DNA of 64,000 nucleotides from Hymenobacter arizonensis (GTDB lineage Bacteria > Bacteroidota > Bacteroidia > Cytophagales > Hymenobacteraceae): NCBI RefSeq assembly GCF_900115775.1, contig NZ_FOXS01000002.1:1147129-1211128 (forward strand). Reading direction: 5' to 3'. The notes under the pieces were generated by a model. It saw only the letters and a list, made by a program, of their open reading frames with translations, had not been told where the DNA came from and did not search any database. Positions 1 to 8,050 of this stretch are shown here, one piece after another. A program made the translations under genes and the position numbers. How positions within the stretch are numbered: position 1 is the stretch's first letter; each line of letters starts with the position of its first letter.

Positions 1-662
1 CCGAAGCCCTGCACGTTATCGACGTAAACTCGGGTAGCAAGAGCAACCAGGAGAATGACCAGGAGGCTACGGCCCTCATGATTAACCTGCTGGCGGCGAA
101 AGAGGTGGCCCGGCAGCTGCGGCTGCGCGACATGGGCGGCATCATTGTCATCGACTTCATCGACATGCGCTCGGCCGAAAGCCGGAAGAAGGTTGAGGAT
201 ACCGTGCGCGACGTGATGAAGCTTGATAAAGCCAAGTACACCGTGCTGCCCATCACCAAGTTCGGGCTGATGCAGATTACCCGGCAACGGGTACGGCCAG
301 CTGAGAACATCGTGACCGGCGAGGTGTGCCCCACTTGCGGCGGCACGGGCAAGATTTCGGCCTCCATCCAGGTAACGGACGACATCGACAACAGCATCGA
401 TGACTTGCTGGTGAACCAAAACCAGTCAGGTATTACGCTGTCGGTGCATCCGTTCCTGCATGCCTACTACACCAAGGGTCTGGTTTCGCGCCAGATGAAG
501 TGGTACCTCAAGTACTACAAATGGGTGAAAGTAGTGAAGGACAGCAGCCTTGGCCTCACTGATTATCGCATTGAGGACGAGCGCGGCGAAGAAATTCAGC
601 TTCGTTCTTCAGCAGCGGCCATGAGCCGTTTGCAAGACCGTGAGGTTGAAATTGTTGACTAA
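1..662 (+). CDS. rng: Ribonuclease G/E, C-terminal part (5' end outside window)
   Basis: The reading frame is open from position 3 and runs into the window from upstream; 219 residues are visible. This is the catalytic and zinc-link part of the RNase E/G family, endoribonucleases that process rRNA precursors and decay mRNA. The two Mg-binding aspartates are seen in VIDVNSGS (nt 18-41) and IIVIDFIDM (about nt 138-164). The zinc-link CPTCGGTG, which joins two protomers of the dimer, begins at about nt 327. The tail of about 100 residues after the zinc link fits the short RNase G type rather than the long scaffold tail of Proteobacterial RNase E. A strong terminator follows 20 bases after the stop. 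The N-terminal S1 domain cannot be assessed. Confidence 0.95.
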   Translation, partial: EALHVIDVNSGSKSNQENDQEATALMINLLAAKEVARQLRLRDMGGIIVIDFIDMRSAESRKKVEDTVRDVMKLDKAKYTVLPITKFGLMQITRQRVRPAENIVTGEVCPTCGGTGKISASIQVTDDIDNSIDDLLVNQNQSGITLSVHPFLHAYYTKGLVSRQMKWYLKYYKWVKVVKDSSLGLTDYRIEDERGEEIQLRSSAAAMSRLQDREVEIVD

Positions 663-682
663 ACAGGACAATAGGTTCTGCT

Positions 683-734
683 AAAAGAAGGGCCCCGCCG
701 CTTGCACCAGTGCAAGCGGCGGGGCCCTTCTTTT
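683..734 (+). terminator. Rho-independent terminator after rng
   Basis: A perfect inverted repeat of about 24 bp per arm (AAAAGAAGGGCCCCGCCGCT on the left), with A-rich and T-rich ends, follows the rng stop codon. The GC-rich stem and TTCTTTT end are those of an intrinsic terminator. Confidence 0.9.
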
Positions 735-776
735 AAGTGCTCGTGCGTAAGTATTTACTCAATCAAAGAAGAGCGC

Positions 777-867
777 CGTGCAGAGCGCAACTAAGCATCT
801 CGCTCGCATCGTTCAACGATTGAGTTACTACCACACGCGAGATGCTTCGACTGGGCTCAGCATGACG
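777..867. repeat. Palindromic intergenic repeat, family 1 (decayed copy R1)
   Basis: Inverted repeat between rng and the beta-barrel gene. The left arm has the GTGCAGAGCGCA...AAGCATCTCGC core and the right arm GCGAGATGCTTCGACTGGGC TCAGCATGACG. The two arms carry different sub-variants (CAGAGCG versus CTGAGCC), so this looks like a decayed or mosaic copy of the element seen intact at 7908, 11700, 38598 and 60729. Confidence 0.8.
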
Positions 868-928
868 TGCTTCTCAACATCAGTATCTGATTTTTTGGTT
901 AGTACCTAACAAAGCACCCCAAGCGAGC

Positions 929-1606
929 TTAGAATTTGATGCCCAAATCCAGCGCTACGGAGCTGTTCTTGATGGTGATATCTCTGAAATCACGGGTCTT
1001 CTCGAAGTAGCGGTCGATGTCTATCAGGCCGCGGTTGTAGCTGATGCCGGCAAAGACCTTTGTGCTTTTGGCTAGCTGAAATTCAACACCCAGGCTGGCC
1101 AAAGCATCGGCATCCAAAAACAAAACATGGTCGCTTGCCTTAGTCTCTTGAGCAGTGGCGGGGTCGGTGTAGAACTTGCTGCTGTTGATGCGAGTGCCAA
1201 TGGGCACGTTTAGCGAGCCGCCCACCTGGAAGTACAGGCGGGTGTCGGGGGCTACCTCGTTGGTGAAGAGTTTTACCGTGAGGGGCGCCTGCAGGTACTG
1301 CATATTGAATTTTTGCGTTGCAGTGAAGGGCTGCCCCCCCGAAACATCCCGGTAGGAAATTGTACCGCCTCTGCCATTCAGCAGCAAACCCGTGCTTAGC
1401 GCATAGTTTTCACCAAAGAAGTAGTCAACGACCAAGCCGCCACCGAAGCCAAACTGGCTGCCGTCGCTCTTGAAGGCCTTGTCGCTGGGCGACTCGGCCC
1501 GCATGCTGTTAATGGAAGGCGATATTTTCAGACCAATTTCAATCTGGGCCGAAGCAGTAGTGATGCTGGCTGCAAAGGCCAACAGGGCAAAGAATAGTTT
1601 TTTCAT
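929..1606 (-). CDS. Outer membrane beta-barrel protein (PorT/porin family)
   Basis: The protein has 225 residues counted from the ATG at 1606, where a clear signal peptide begins (MKKLFFALLAFAASITTASA, then Q). The frame is open further upstream to 1810, but that extension has no signal peptide and overlaps the gldB coding region, so it was not used. The mature part has alternating hydrophobic and polar strands, glycine-rich turns (FGFGGGLVVDYFFGENYALS) and a C-terminal strand ending in LDLGIKF, as in the OMP_b-brl_2/PorT-like family of Bacteroidota. It should sit in the outer membrane. The family is broad and mostly without known substrate. It is divergent from gldB with an 80-base gap. Confidence 0.8.
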   Translation of the reverse strand: MKKLFFALLAFAASITTASAQIEIGLKISPSINSMRAESPSDKAFKSDGSQFGFGGGLVVDYFFGENYALSTGLLLNGRGGTISYRDVSGGQPFTATQKFNMQYLQAPLTVKLFTNEVAPDTRLYFQVGGSLNVPIGTRINSSKFYTDPATAQETKASDHVLFLDADALASLGVEFQLAKSTKVFAGISYNRGLIDIDRYFEKTRDFRDITIKNSSVALDLGIKF

Positions 1607-1686
1607 GAGTGGCAGAAAAGTCCATTGGGTCGGGCAACTGCCGACTGCCAATGGGTTTTGGCTAATTTTACCCCAAAGTAACGAGC

Positions 1687-2712
1687 GTGAATAAGAATAA
1701 TTTTGCCTGGCGGCGCTGGCTGCCCCTGTTTTTTGGCTTAAGCCTCGGGTTGGGAGCTTGCAAAAGCGGCTCTTCGGACGGGTGCCGAACCGATGCTGCC
1801 GCTGATGCACCAGCCGTGCCAGTGCGTGTTAAACACTTGGAGACAAGTTTCTTCAAGGTGAAAACGCCGGCTGATGCGCAGCAGTTTATGGCGGCAAATC
1901 CGGCGTTTTCCCGCTACTACTTGCAGCGGCAGCCTGGCAGTGAGCAGCAATTGGCCACTAGCTTAACACAGCTAGCCACCAACGACGCCTTACAGCAGCT
2001 AGGCAATGAAACCCGCGCTGCTTTTCCGGACAGTGCCGCACTCAAGCGCGACCTGGGCGAGATGTTCCGTAGGGTGCATCATTATTTCCCCGATTTTAAT
2101 GCCCCGCCCGCCGCAACCTACGTGAGTGGATTTTTGAGCAAGGACATTTATGTGAACGACAGCTTGCTGGTGTTGAGTCTGGACTGGTTTATGGGCCCCA
2201 AGGCCAGCAAGCGTCCTGACTTGCCGCAGTACATGCTGCGCCGCTACACGCCAGCGGGCCTGATGCCGCTACTGGCCCAGAATGTATCATCGAAGTACAA
2301 CAAGCACGAACTGACCGCCAATACCATGCTCGATGCCATGGTGCACTCGGGCAAGGCCCTCTACTTCGCGAGCCTGATGTTGCCGTGTACGCCCGATTCA
2401 TTGCTCATGGGCTACACTAGTCGCGAAATGGTAGGGCTGGAGGCTAACGAGCCACGGGTGTGGGGTCACTTCTTGGAAAAGAACCTGCTGTATTCAACTA
2501 CGCCGTTTCTGTTGCAGAAATACGTGGGCGAGCGGCCCAACGTGCCTGAGATTGATAAGACCTGTCCCGGGCGGGTAGGGCAGTGGGTGGGGCTGCAAAT
2601 CGTGCGCAAGTACGTGGCCACCCACCCCGATGTGAGTCTGGCCCGCTTGATGGCCGAGAAGAATGCGCAGCGCATTCTCAACGAGTCGCACTATCGCCCT
2701 AAAAATCAATGA
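1687..2712 (+). CDS. gldB: Gliding motility lipoprotein GldB
   Basis: The protein has 341 residues from a GTG start at 1687. A hydrophobic leader ends in a lipobox (LGLGAC), so the protein is a lipoprotein of the cell envelope. GldB family features are visible: HYFPDFNAPP, LDWFMGPKASKRPDLPQYM, HSGKALYFASLMLPCTPDSL, GYTSREM and a C-terminal SPGRIG-like segment (CPGRVGQWVGLQIV) ending in SHYRPKNQ. GldB is required for gliding in Flavobacterium and is widespread in Bacteroidota with type IX secretion; its biochemical role is not settled. Two proteins with type IX sorting tails occur later in the window, consistent with the context. No ATG lies near the leader, so GTG is the most likely start. 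Confidence 0.88.
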   Translation: MNKNNFAWRRWLPLFFGLSLGLGACKSGSSDGCRTDAAADAPAVPVRVKHLETSFFKVKTPADAQQFMAANPAFSRYYLQRQPGSEQQLATSLTQLATNDALQQLGNETRAAFPDSAALKRDLGEMFRRVHHYFPDFNAPPAATYVSGFLSKDIYVNDSLLVLSLDWFMGPKASKRPDLPQYMLRRYTPAGLMPLLAQNVSSKYNKHELTANTMLDAMVHSGKALYFASLMLPCTPDSLLMGYTSREMVGLEANEPRVWGHFLEKNLLYSTTPFLLQKYVGERPNVPEIDKTCPGRVGQWVGLQIVRKYVATHPDVSLARLMAEKNAQRILNESHYRPKNQ

Positions 2713-2722
2713 GCGAATGAGT

Positions 2723-2779
2723 GAGTGGGTGAATGCGTGAATGAGCGAGACCACTGTTCATTCACGCATTCACCCACTC
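2723..2779. repeat. Perfect 22-bp inverted repeat built from short imperfect repeats
   Basis: The left arm GAGTGGGTGAATGCGTGAAT (2723 on) is matched exactly by the right arm ending at 2779. The left flank is itself a run of TGAGYGAA/TGGGTGAA/TGCGTGAA 8-mers. The hairpin follows the gldB stop by 10 bases and ends 22 bases before the glycosyltransferase start. It could act as a terminator or mRNA barrier, but there is no T-run. Confidence 0.85.
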
Positions 2780-2801
2780 GCCCATTCGGCCATTGCTCCT
2801 C

Positions 2802-4010
2802 ATGCACATCGCCGTTTTCAGCCAGTACCATACTAACCCCGACTGCCCGGCTACCAGCCGGCACTACACGCTGCTGGCCCACATAGCCAAAACGCACCGG
2901 GTGACGCTGCTGACTACGCCGGCCTGGAAGGGGCAGCGGCTGAGCCAGGCATACCCCTGGGTGCCGGTTGGCGTGGAATTACGCGAAGCACAAGTGCCGT
3001 ACGATAACAAGATGGGGCCGGCTCGGCGAGCCTTTGCTTTTGCGCAATATGCGCTTTGGGCGGTTCGCGAAGGCTTACGCATTGACAAGCCCGATGTAAT
3101 TTGGGGCATTAGCACGCCACTGACGGCGGCGTGGGCAGCGGCCCAGGTAGCGCGCTGGCGCAAGGTGCCATGGGTGTTTGAGGTGCAGGATTTGTGGCCG
3201 GCGTTTCCCATTGCTATGGGGGCGGTGCCTACTGCGCTGGCTCGGAAGCAACTGTACCAGTTGGAGAAGCGGCTTTATGACAGCGCTAGGCACATTTTGC
3301 CGCTGTCGCCGGATATGACGCGCTACGTGACTGACCTGGGAGTTTCGGCGGGAAAGGTGACGACGGTGCTCAATGGAACGGACCTGGAGTTGGCCGCGTA
3401 CGCCACTCCGGAGGCAGTGCAGGCACTGCGCCAAGAACAGGGATTGCTGGGGAAGCGCGTTATTCTGTACGCGGGCACCTTTGGGCGCGCCAATGATATA
3501 CCGACGCTAGTAGCAGCTGCCGAAGCCATGGCTGCCACCGATACGGACGCGGTCTGGCTGTTTCTGGGGCATGGTTATTTTAAGCCGTTGATTGCGGCGG
3601 CGGCAGCCCGCTGGCCGGGGCAGATTCGGATGGTGGGTGGGCAGGCGCGGCACGAAGTATTCACCTGGTTTGCGCTGGCTGATGTTTCAGTGGTTTCGTT
3701 TCTGGGCTTGCCGGTACTCGATTCAAACTCGCCGGCTAAGCTGTACGATTCGTTGGTGGTGGGGACACCGATTATTGTCACCAATCAGGGGTGGACCCGG
3801 GCGCTGGTGGAACAGCACGATTGCGGCTGGTACGTGCCAGCTGGCGATGCTGTAGCGTTGGCTGCGAAACTGCAGGAATTGCTGGCTCAACCGGAAGTGT
3901 TGGCGGCGGCTGGCTCGCGTGGGAAACACTTGGCCATCGAAGAATTTGACCGGCAGCTGCTGGCTCAGCGCGTTCAGCAGGTACTCGAAGCAGCTGCTGG
4001 AAAAGCATAA
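2802..4010 (+). CDS. Glycosyltransferase family 4
   Basis: The protein has 402 residues from the ATG at 2802 (MHIAVFSQYHTNP); a TTG nine bases upstream is less likely. It is a GT-B fold sugar transferase of the WcaI/WbuB-like group used in surface polysaccharide or glycan synthesis. The N-terminal acceptor domain shows SRHYTLLAHIAKTHRVTLLT and the acidic WVFEVQDLWPAFPI segment. The nucleotide-sugar domain begins near VILYAGTFGRANDIPTLVAA and contains SPAKLYDSLVVGTPIIVTN, the usual donor-binding loop with a conserved lysine. No signal peptide or membrane segment is seen, so it is cytoplasmic. The acceptor and donor cannot be told from sequence, and no polysaccharide genes are next to it. Confidence 0.85.
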   Translation: MHIAVFSQYHTNPDCPATSRHYTLLAHIAKTHRVTLLTTPAWKGQRLSQAYPWVPVGVELREAQVPYDNKMGPARRAFAFAQYALWAVREGLRIDKPDVIWGISTPLTAAWAAAQVARWRKVPWVFEVQDLWPAFPIAMGAVPTALARKQLYQLEKRLYDSARHILPLSPDMTRYVTDLGVSAGKVTTVLNGTDLELAAYATPEAVQALRQEQGLLGKRVILYAGTFGRANDIPTLVAAAEAMAATDTDAVWLFLGHGYFKPLIAAAAARWPGQIRMVGGQARHEVFTWFALADVSVVSFLGLPVLDSNSPAKLYDSLVVGTPIIVTNQGWTRALVEQHDCGWYVPAGDAVALAAKLQELLAQPEVLAAAGSRGKHLAIEEFDRQLLAQRVQQVLEAAAGKA

Positions 4011-4022
4011 GGCGTTGCTGAG

Positions 4023-4048
4023 CGTTACAGTGTAATATGTAACGTTTT
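4023..4048 (+). terminator. Probable intrinsic terminator after the glycosyltransferase
   Basis: A 7-bp stem (CGTTACA/TGTAACG) with an 8-base loop is followed directly by TTTT, 12 bases after the stop codon. The stem is short and AT-rich, so termination may be partial. Confidence 0.6.
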
Positions 4049-4123
4049 ATGCTATATAGTGCCGAGCTTGTGCCGCTTAATGCTGTTGGCTATTAAGGTG
4101 CCGGTGTAACGCACCGCTGTTGT

Positions 4124-4801
4124 TTACTCTGTGGGGATGGGTTCGTAGGCCAGCGCTTTGCCAAAGTTCTTCTCGAAGTAGGCACAGCTAGGCGCTAGGG
4201 GGCAAATGCTGCATTTTGGCGTGCGAGCCACGCAGATGTAACGGCCGTGCAAAATCAGCCAATGGTGGGCTTTGGCTATTGACTCCTGCGGAATGTACTT
4301 CACTAAGCCCTTCTCTACTGCTAGCGGGGTGGTAGCGGTTTTGGGCACCAGCCCGATGCGGTGCGACACCCGAAACACGTGCGTATCCACGGCCATGGCG
4401 GGCTGGTTGTAGATAACAGAGGCCACCACATTGGCCGTTTTGCGGCCTACGCCGGGCAGGCGCTGCAACTCCTCAATCTGGCTCGGGACCTCGCCACCAA
4501 ACTCACTCGTGAGCATGCGGCCCAGGCCGGCGAGGTGCTTGGCCTTGTTGTTAGGGTAAGAGACGCTGCGGATGAAGGGAAAGATGTCTTCGGCAGCGGC
4601 GGCGCCCAGGTGGGCGGCTGTGGGAAACTGTTCCAGCAGAGCGGGCATCACCTGGTTCACGCGCTTGTCGGTGCACTGCGCGCTCAGCACCACAGCCACG
4701 ATTAACTCATACGGATTGCCGTAGGCCAGCTCGGTTTTGGGCTCCGGGAAGTTGGTGGTGAAGTAGTCGAGGAAGTATTTGAATCGGTCGGCGCGGCGCA
4801 T
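4124..4801 (-). CDS. nth: Endonuclease III (DNA glycosylase/AP lyase)
   Basis: The protein has 225 residues from the ATG at 4801; a TTG six codons upstream is in frame but unlikely. Endonuclease III removes oxidised pyrimidines and cleaves the abasic site in base excision repair. The helix-hairpin-helix reads LPGVGRKTANVV, with the Schiff-base lysine in GRKTA. The catalytic aspartate lies in VDTHVFRVSHRIGL. The C-terminal [4Fe-4S] ligands follow the exact family spacing C-x6-C-x2-C-x5-C (CVARTPKCSICPLAPSC). Length is normal for the family. The gene is convergent with the glycosyltransferase and has no evident operon partner. Confidence 0.97.
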   Translation of the reverse strand: MRRADRFKYFLDYFTTNFPEPKTELAYGNPYELIVAVVLSAQCTDKRVNQVMPALLEQFPTAAHLGAAAAEDIFPFIRSVSYPNNKAKHLAGLGRMLTSEFGGEVPSQIEELQRLPGVGRKTANVVASVIYNQPAMAVDTHVFRVSHRIGLVPKTATTPLAVEKGLVKYIPQESIAKAHHWLILHGRYICVARTPKCSICPLAPSCAYFEKNFGKALAYEPIPTE

Positions 4802-4826
4802 GGCGAGGGATAGCGGCAAAAAAGAA

Positions 4827-4941
4827 CTGTCATCCCCGGCGCGGCAAAGGCCGGGGACAGCAGCCCAAAGAAACGTAATTACAGGAACTACGGGCCTTGA
4901 GCGGGCTATCCTTTGGCTCTTCGCTGCGCCCGGGATGACAG
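4827..4941. repeat. Inverted repeat with GTCATCC termini (R0)
   Basis: The ends CTGTCATCCCCGGCGC (4827) and GCGCCCGGGATGACAG (4941) are near-perfect reverse complements, enclosing a secondary GCGGCAAAGGCC structure. The outer GTCATCC/GGATGAC ends match those of the family-2 elements at 55984, 57811 and 59567, but the inner arm is different. Confidence 0.7.
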
Positions 4942-4961
4942 GAACAGGAAACCGAAAGGGT

Positions 4962-5192
4962 TTAGGACTTGGCTAAGAAGGTGCGCGAATAGCGCAAAAT
5001 GGCCTCGGAGGTCTCGGGCCGCGGCTCGCGACGGACGCCGTCGAGAACTCGCTGGGCCAAAAGGAGGTCGGCGCACGTGGAAGCCAAATCCGGGTCGTGC
5101 TGCAATGCCTCCTCTACCTCGCGCTGCCTTTCAGGAGGCAACTCGTTGTACACGTACTGGAGCAGTGTCGAATGGGGTAAGGTTTGGATCAT
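4962..5192 (-). CDS. Small sigma-factor partner, possible anti-sigma protein
   Basis: This 76-residue acidic, helical protein starts at an ATG inside the 3' end of the ECF sigma gene, overlapping it by 62 bases in another frame. The sequence HSTLLQYVYNELPPERQREVEEALQHDPDL resembles the N-terminal helix bundle of anti-sigma factors (the segment that in zf-HC2 proteins follows the first histidine), but there is no CxxC zinc motif and no membrane segment. Translational coupling with the sigma gene is likely. Its role as a sigma regulator is inferred only from position and the EVEEAL...DP pattern, which is common in such small partners in Hymenobacter-like genomes. Confidence 0.65.
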   Translation of the reverse strand: MIQTLPHSTLLQYVYNELPPERQREVEEALQHDPDLASTCADLLLAQRVLDGVRREPRPETSEAILRYSRTFLAKS

Positions 5193-5766
5193 AGTGGAGA
5201 GAATTGGCGGTCATCTTCTTCCGCAGGTTTATCAGGGCGTAGCGCATACGGCCAAGGGCCGTGTTGATGCTAACACCGGTTGCGTCAGCTATTTCCTGAA
5301 AGCTCATGTCGCCGTAATGGCGCATCAGCAATACCTCCTTTTGGGCGGCTGGAAGTTCTTGAATTAACGCCCGAAGGCGGCTGTGGGTTTCTTCCCGGGC
5401 AAGAATATCGTCCGGGCCGTCGTCGGCGATGGTGAGGGTGCTGGCGAGCCGCTCGTTGTCGGTGAGGCTGACGTGGGGTACACGCTTGCCGCGCCGGAAC
5501 GAATCGATGGCCAGGTTGTGGGCAATGCGGCAAATCCAGGGAGCGAACTTGCCTTCTTCGTTGTAGCGGCCACTCTTGATGGTGTGGATGGCCTTGATGA
5601 ATGTGTCCTGCAGCAGGTCTTCCGCCACGTCTTCATCGCGCACGATGAGCATGATGGTGGTGAACGCACGGCTTCGATGACGCTCCAAAAGGGTAGCGAA
5701 AGCGGATTCCTGGCCGGCCAGGTAGAGCGAGATGAGCGCGGAGTCGCTAGGTTGCAAGAGGTCCAT
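5131..5766 (-). CDS. ECF-type RNA polymerase sigma factor
   Basis: The protein has 211 residues. Sigma region 2 spans about residues 22-92 (SAFATLLERHRSRAF, DVAEDLLQDTFIKAI, APWICRIAHNLAIDSFR) and region 4 about 130-185 (LPAAQKEVLLMRHYGDMSFQ, then EIADATGVSINTALGRMRYA). Sigma-70 region 2/region 4 organisation without regions 1 and 3 places it in the ECF group. It ends with a 25-residue tail in which the small partner gene begins. The regulon cannot be read from the sequence. The 291 bases upstream probably hold its promoter. Confidence 0.93.
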   Translation of the reverse strand: MDLLQPSDSALISLYLAGQESAFATLLERHRSRAFTTIMLIVRDEDVAEDLLQDTFIKAIHTIKSGRYNEEGKFAPWICRIAHNLAIDSFRRGKRVPHVSLTDNERLASTLTIADDGPDDILAREETHSRLRALIQELPAAQKEVLLMRHYGDMSFQEIADATGVSINTALGRMRYALINLRKKMTANSLHYDPNLTPFDTAPVRVQRVAS

Positions 5767-6057
5767 AAAGGGCTACGGATTAAGAGAACGTAGAGCTTTA
5801 GACCAATAGTATGCAGTTACCTGAAAAAATATGAGAGCGACCGTGGGGGTGGGGCTTTTAGCCCGCTAGAATCAGACCAAATGTAGAGAAATGCAGTGCA
5901 CTCCTGCAATAGCACCGTGAATAAAAAAGCCGGAATCTTTTCGCTGATTTAGTGCAACCTTCGTCAAACCAGCTGATAAAGCCTTTTTGCTTCATCAGAA
6001 CAATACTATATTCAGAAAAAAATTTCTGTGGGCTGTATAATCTTTCGAGTTGGTAGG
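5767..6057. other. Intergenic region upstream of the sigma factor
   Basis: This AT-richer gap of 291 bases should hold the sigma gene promoter, reading leftwards. A weak hairpin (CTGATAAAGC...GCTTCATCAG, 5973-5998) lies between it and the end of the 134-residue gene at 6058. No gene or RNA was recognised. Confidence 0.5.
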
Positions 6058-6462
6058 CTATTGAGCCAGCCAGTGGTAAGCCGCGGCCTCGTCGGTAAAC
6101 AGGGCGGTGTAGTAGCCTTGGCTGGGGCGCTGGTTGCTGCTAATGGTAGCCACGGAGCTAGCTGATTGGGCTTGCAACGCCCGTAGCGGCGATACCAGAA
6201 AGGCAATGCGGACCGGCGCCGCGAAGCGATTGGGCAGCTGGGTGAAGAAGTCGGTTTCGAGCCAGGAGTCGAGTTCGGGCGTGGCCAGCTCTTCGCGGCG
6301 GCGCAGGTCGAGCAGCCACCGCCAGCAGTGGTGCTCATCGGCCGCGTCGAGGACGGCGAAGTAGCCGGACTTGAGCTCCTGCGCACTGATTTCGCGCTGC
6401 CAGCGGGCGACAATGGCCGGCAAATCCGGACGGGGCGTTATTTCCAGGCCGTAGTTTGGCAT
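6058..6462 (-). CDS. Hypothetical protein, STAS/SpoIIAA-like
   Basis: This is a 134-residue soluble protein without a signal peptide. Its layout (short strand YGLEITPRPDLPAIVARWQR, then GYFAVLDAADEHHCWRWLLD with LRRREELATPELDSWLETDF, ending in ALFTDEAAAYHWLAQ) resembles the SpoIIAA/STAS-like small proteins that are common singletons in Hymenobacter-like genomes. No catalytic motif is visible and the assignment rests only on pattern similarity, so the function is unknown. It diverges from the MFS gene with 124 bases between them, which hold that gene's promoter box. Confidence 0.6.
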   Translation of the reverse strand: MPNYGLEITPRPDLPAIVARWQREISAQELKSGYFAVLDAADEHHCWRWLLDLRRREELATPELDSWLETDFFTQLPNRFAAPVRIAFLVSPLRALQAQSASSVATISSNQRPSQGYYTALFTDEAAAYHWLAQ

Positions 6463-6544
6463 AAGGCGGAGCGAATGGCGTGGCGATGTATCTGCAATGT
6501 AGTCGAAAGGCCTGCACTCCCCAAATGACTTGGAGGCGCCGCGC

Positions 6545-6552
6545 TACCTTTG
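6545..6552 (+). promoter_or_regulatory. Candidate promoter -7 box (TACCTTTG) of the MFS gene
   Basis: TACCTTTG matches the Bacteroidota -7 consensus TAnnTTTG exactly. It lies 34 bases before the ATG at 6587, which argues against the in-frame TTG at 6530 as the start. No convincing -33 TTTG was found at the usual spacing. Confidence 0.55.
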
Positions 6553-6586
6553 CGCTCCTTGGCCGTACAGGCTTTTTTTGTGTTGC

Positions 6587-7867
6587 ATGCTTCCTTCTGA
6601 CCCTGGCGGTGCTCCGGCTGCCCACGACCCGTACGCCGCCCTTCGCCTGCCCGATTTTCGCCGCTTGGTTTCGGCTAAAACCCTCCTCACGGTGGCCACG
6701 CGGGTGCAGGGCCTGGTGGTGAGCTGGCAAATTTTCAAGCTAACCAATAACCCCCTGGCGCTGGGCCTGATTGGGCTCGCGGAGGCCATTCCCAGCATTG
6801 TGGTGTCGCTGTATGCGGGCTACGTGGCCGATTCTGTGCGACGCAAAAACATTGTGGTGGCGGCCATGGCGGTGCTTTTTCTGTGCGCGGTGGCGCTGGC
6901 TGCGTTTGCCAGTCCCTACGGCATTGGGTTTTTGGCGAAGGACTCGCTGTACACGCTGCCGCTGTACGGGGTAATTTTTGTGAGTGGCATTGCGCGCGGG
7001 TTCATGGGCCCAGCGCTGTTCTCGTTTATGCCGCAGCTGCTGCCCGACCGGGCCTTTTTGTCGAATGCCATTACCTGGAACAGCACTACCTACCAAGCAG
7101 CATCGGTGCTGGGGCCAGCCATTGGCGGGTACCTGATTGCGCACTTGGGCGTGGCCGATTCGTACGTTGTTACAACGGTCCTACTGGCGTTTGCGCTGTT
7201 TCAGTTCCTGCGGATTGCGGGCCGGCCATTGCCGCCCATGGAAGGCGAGCGGCTCAATTTGAAAGACAGCGTGCTGAGCGGCCTGCGGTTTATTTTCAGC
7301 AATCAGCTGGTGCTGGCGGCGCTGTCGCTGGATATGTTCGCGGTGCTATTTGGGGGTGCAATAGCCCTGCTGCCCGTGTTTGCGTCGGATATTCTGAAGG
7401 TGGGGCCCACCGGGTTTGGGCATTTGGAGGCGGCTCCGGCTGTTGGCTCGGTGCTGATGGCGGTGGTGCTGACTTATTTCCCTCTGCGGAAGCATGCGGG
7501 CCGCAAGCTGCTGTGGGCCGTGGCCGGGTTTGGCGCGGCTACCATTGGGTTTGCGCTGTCTAAGAACTTCGTGCTGTCGCTGGGGCTGCTGTTTCTGACA
7601 GGGGCGTTCGATTCTGTGTCAGTTATCGTGCGCTCAACCCTGATTCACACGTTCACCCCGGAGTACATGAAAGGCCGGGTTTCGGCAGTGAACAACATTT
7701 TCATTGGTTCCAGCAATGAGATTGGCGCGTTTGAGAGCGGCCTGGCGGCGAGGATTATGGGAACGGTGCCGTCGGTTGTGTTCGGCGGGGTGATGACGCT
7801 TTTGGTAGTGGCCGTGACAACCTGGAAGGCTGATAAACTGCGCCGACTGGAGATGGGCAATAAGTAG
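6587..7867 (+). CDS. MFS exporter, MFS_3 (EntS-like) family
   Basis: This 426-residue integral membrane protein has about twelve hydrophobic segments. The start at 6587 is chosen because a promoter-like box lies between it and an upstream in-frame TTG. Family signs are LRLPDFRRLVSAKTLLTVAT near the N-terminus, NPLALGLIGLAEAIPSIVVS with YAGYVADSVRRK (loop 2-3 motif), and the C-terminal MKGRVSAVNNIFIGSSNEIG typical of the EntS-type MFS_3 group, which exports siderophores or drugs. The substrate is not predictable; no siderophore genes are nearby. A family-1 palindrome follows 40 bases after the stop and may serve as a transcription barrier. Confidence 0.85.
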   Translation: MLPSDPGGAPAAHDPYAALRLPDFRRLVSAKTLLTVATRVQGLVVSWQIFKLTNNPLALGLIGLAEAIPSIVVSLYAGYVADSVRRKNIVVAAMAVLFLCAVALAAFASPYGIGFLAKDSLYTLPLYGVIFVSGIARGFMGPALFSFMPQLLPDRAFLSNAITWNSTTYQAASVLGPAIGGYLIAHLGVADSYVVTTVLLAFALFQFLRIAGRPLPPMEGERLNLKDSVLSGLRFIFSNQLVLAALSLDMFAVLFGGAIALLPVFASDILKVGPTGFGHLEAAPAVGSVLMAVVLTYFPLRKHAGRKLLWAVAGFGAATIGFALSKNFVLSLGLLFLTGAFDSVSVIVRSTLIHTFTPEYMKGRVSAVNNIFIGSSNEIGAFESGLAARIMGTVPSVVFGGVMTLLVVAVTTWKADKLRRLEMGNK

Positions 7868-7907
7868 GCGCCCAACTTGATTTTGAGAATAGTGAGCAAA
7901 AAAAGGT

Positions 7908-8005
7908 GGTCATGCAGAGCGCAGCGAAGCATCTCGCGTGCAGCAGTAATCCAATCGATTGAGTTACTACCACAAGCGAGATGCTTCGCTGCGCTCTGCA
8001 TGACC
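7908..8005. repeat. Palindromic intergenic repeat, family 1 (R2)
   Basis: Nearly perfect arms of about 33 bases (GGTCATGCAGAGCGCAGCGA on the left, mirrored at the right end) flank a 30-base centre containing AATCGATTGAGTTACTAC. It lies between the convergent MFS and Nudix genes. Confidence 0.92.
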
Positions 8006-8050
8006 GTTAATTGGACAACACAACATGTCATATCCCAGGCCACCAGTTGT

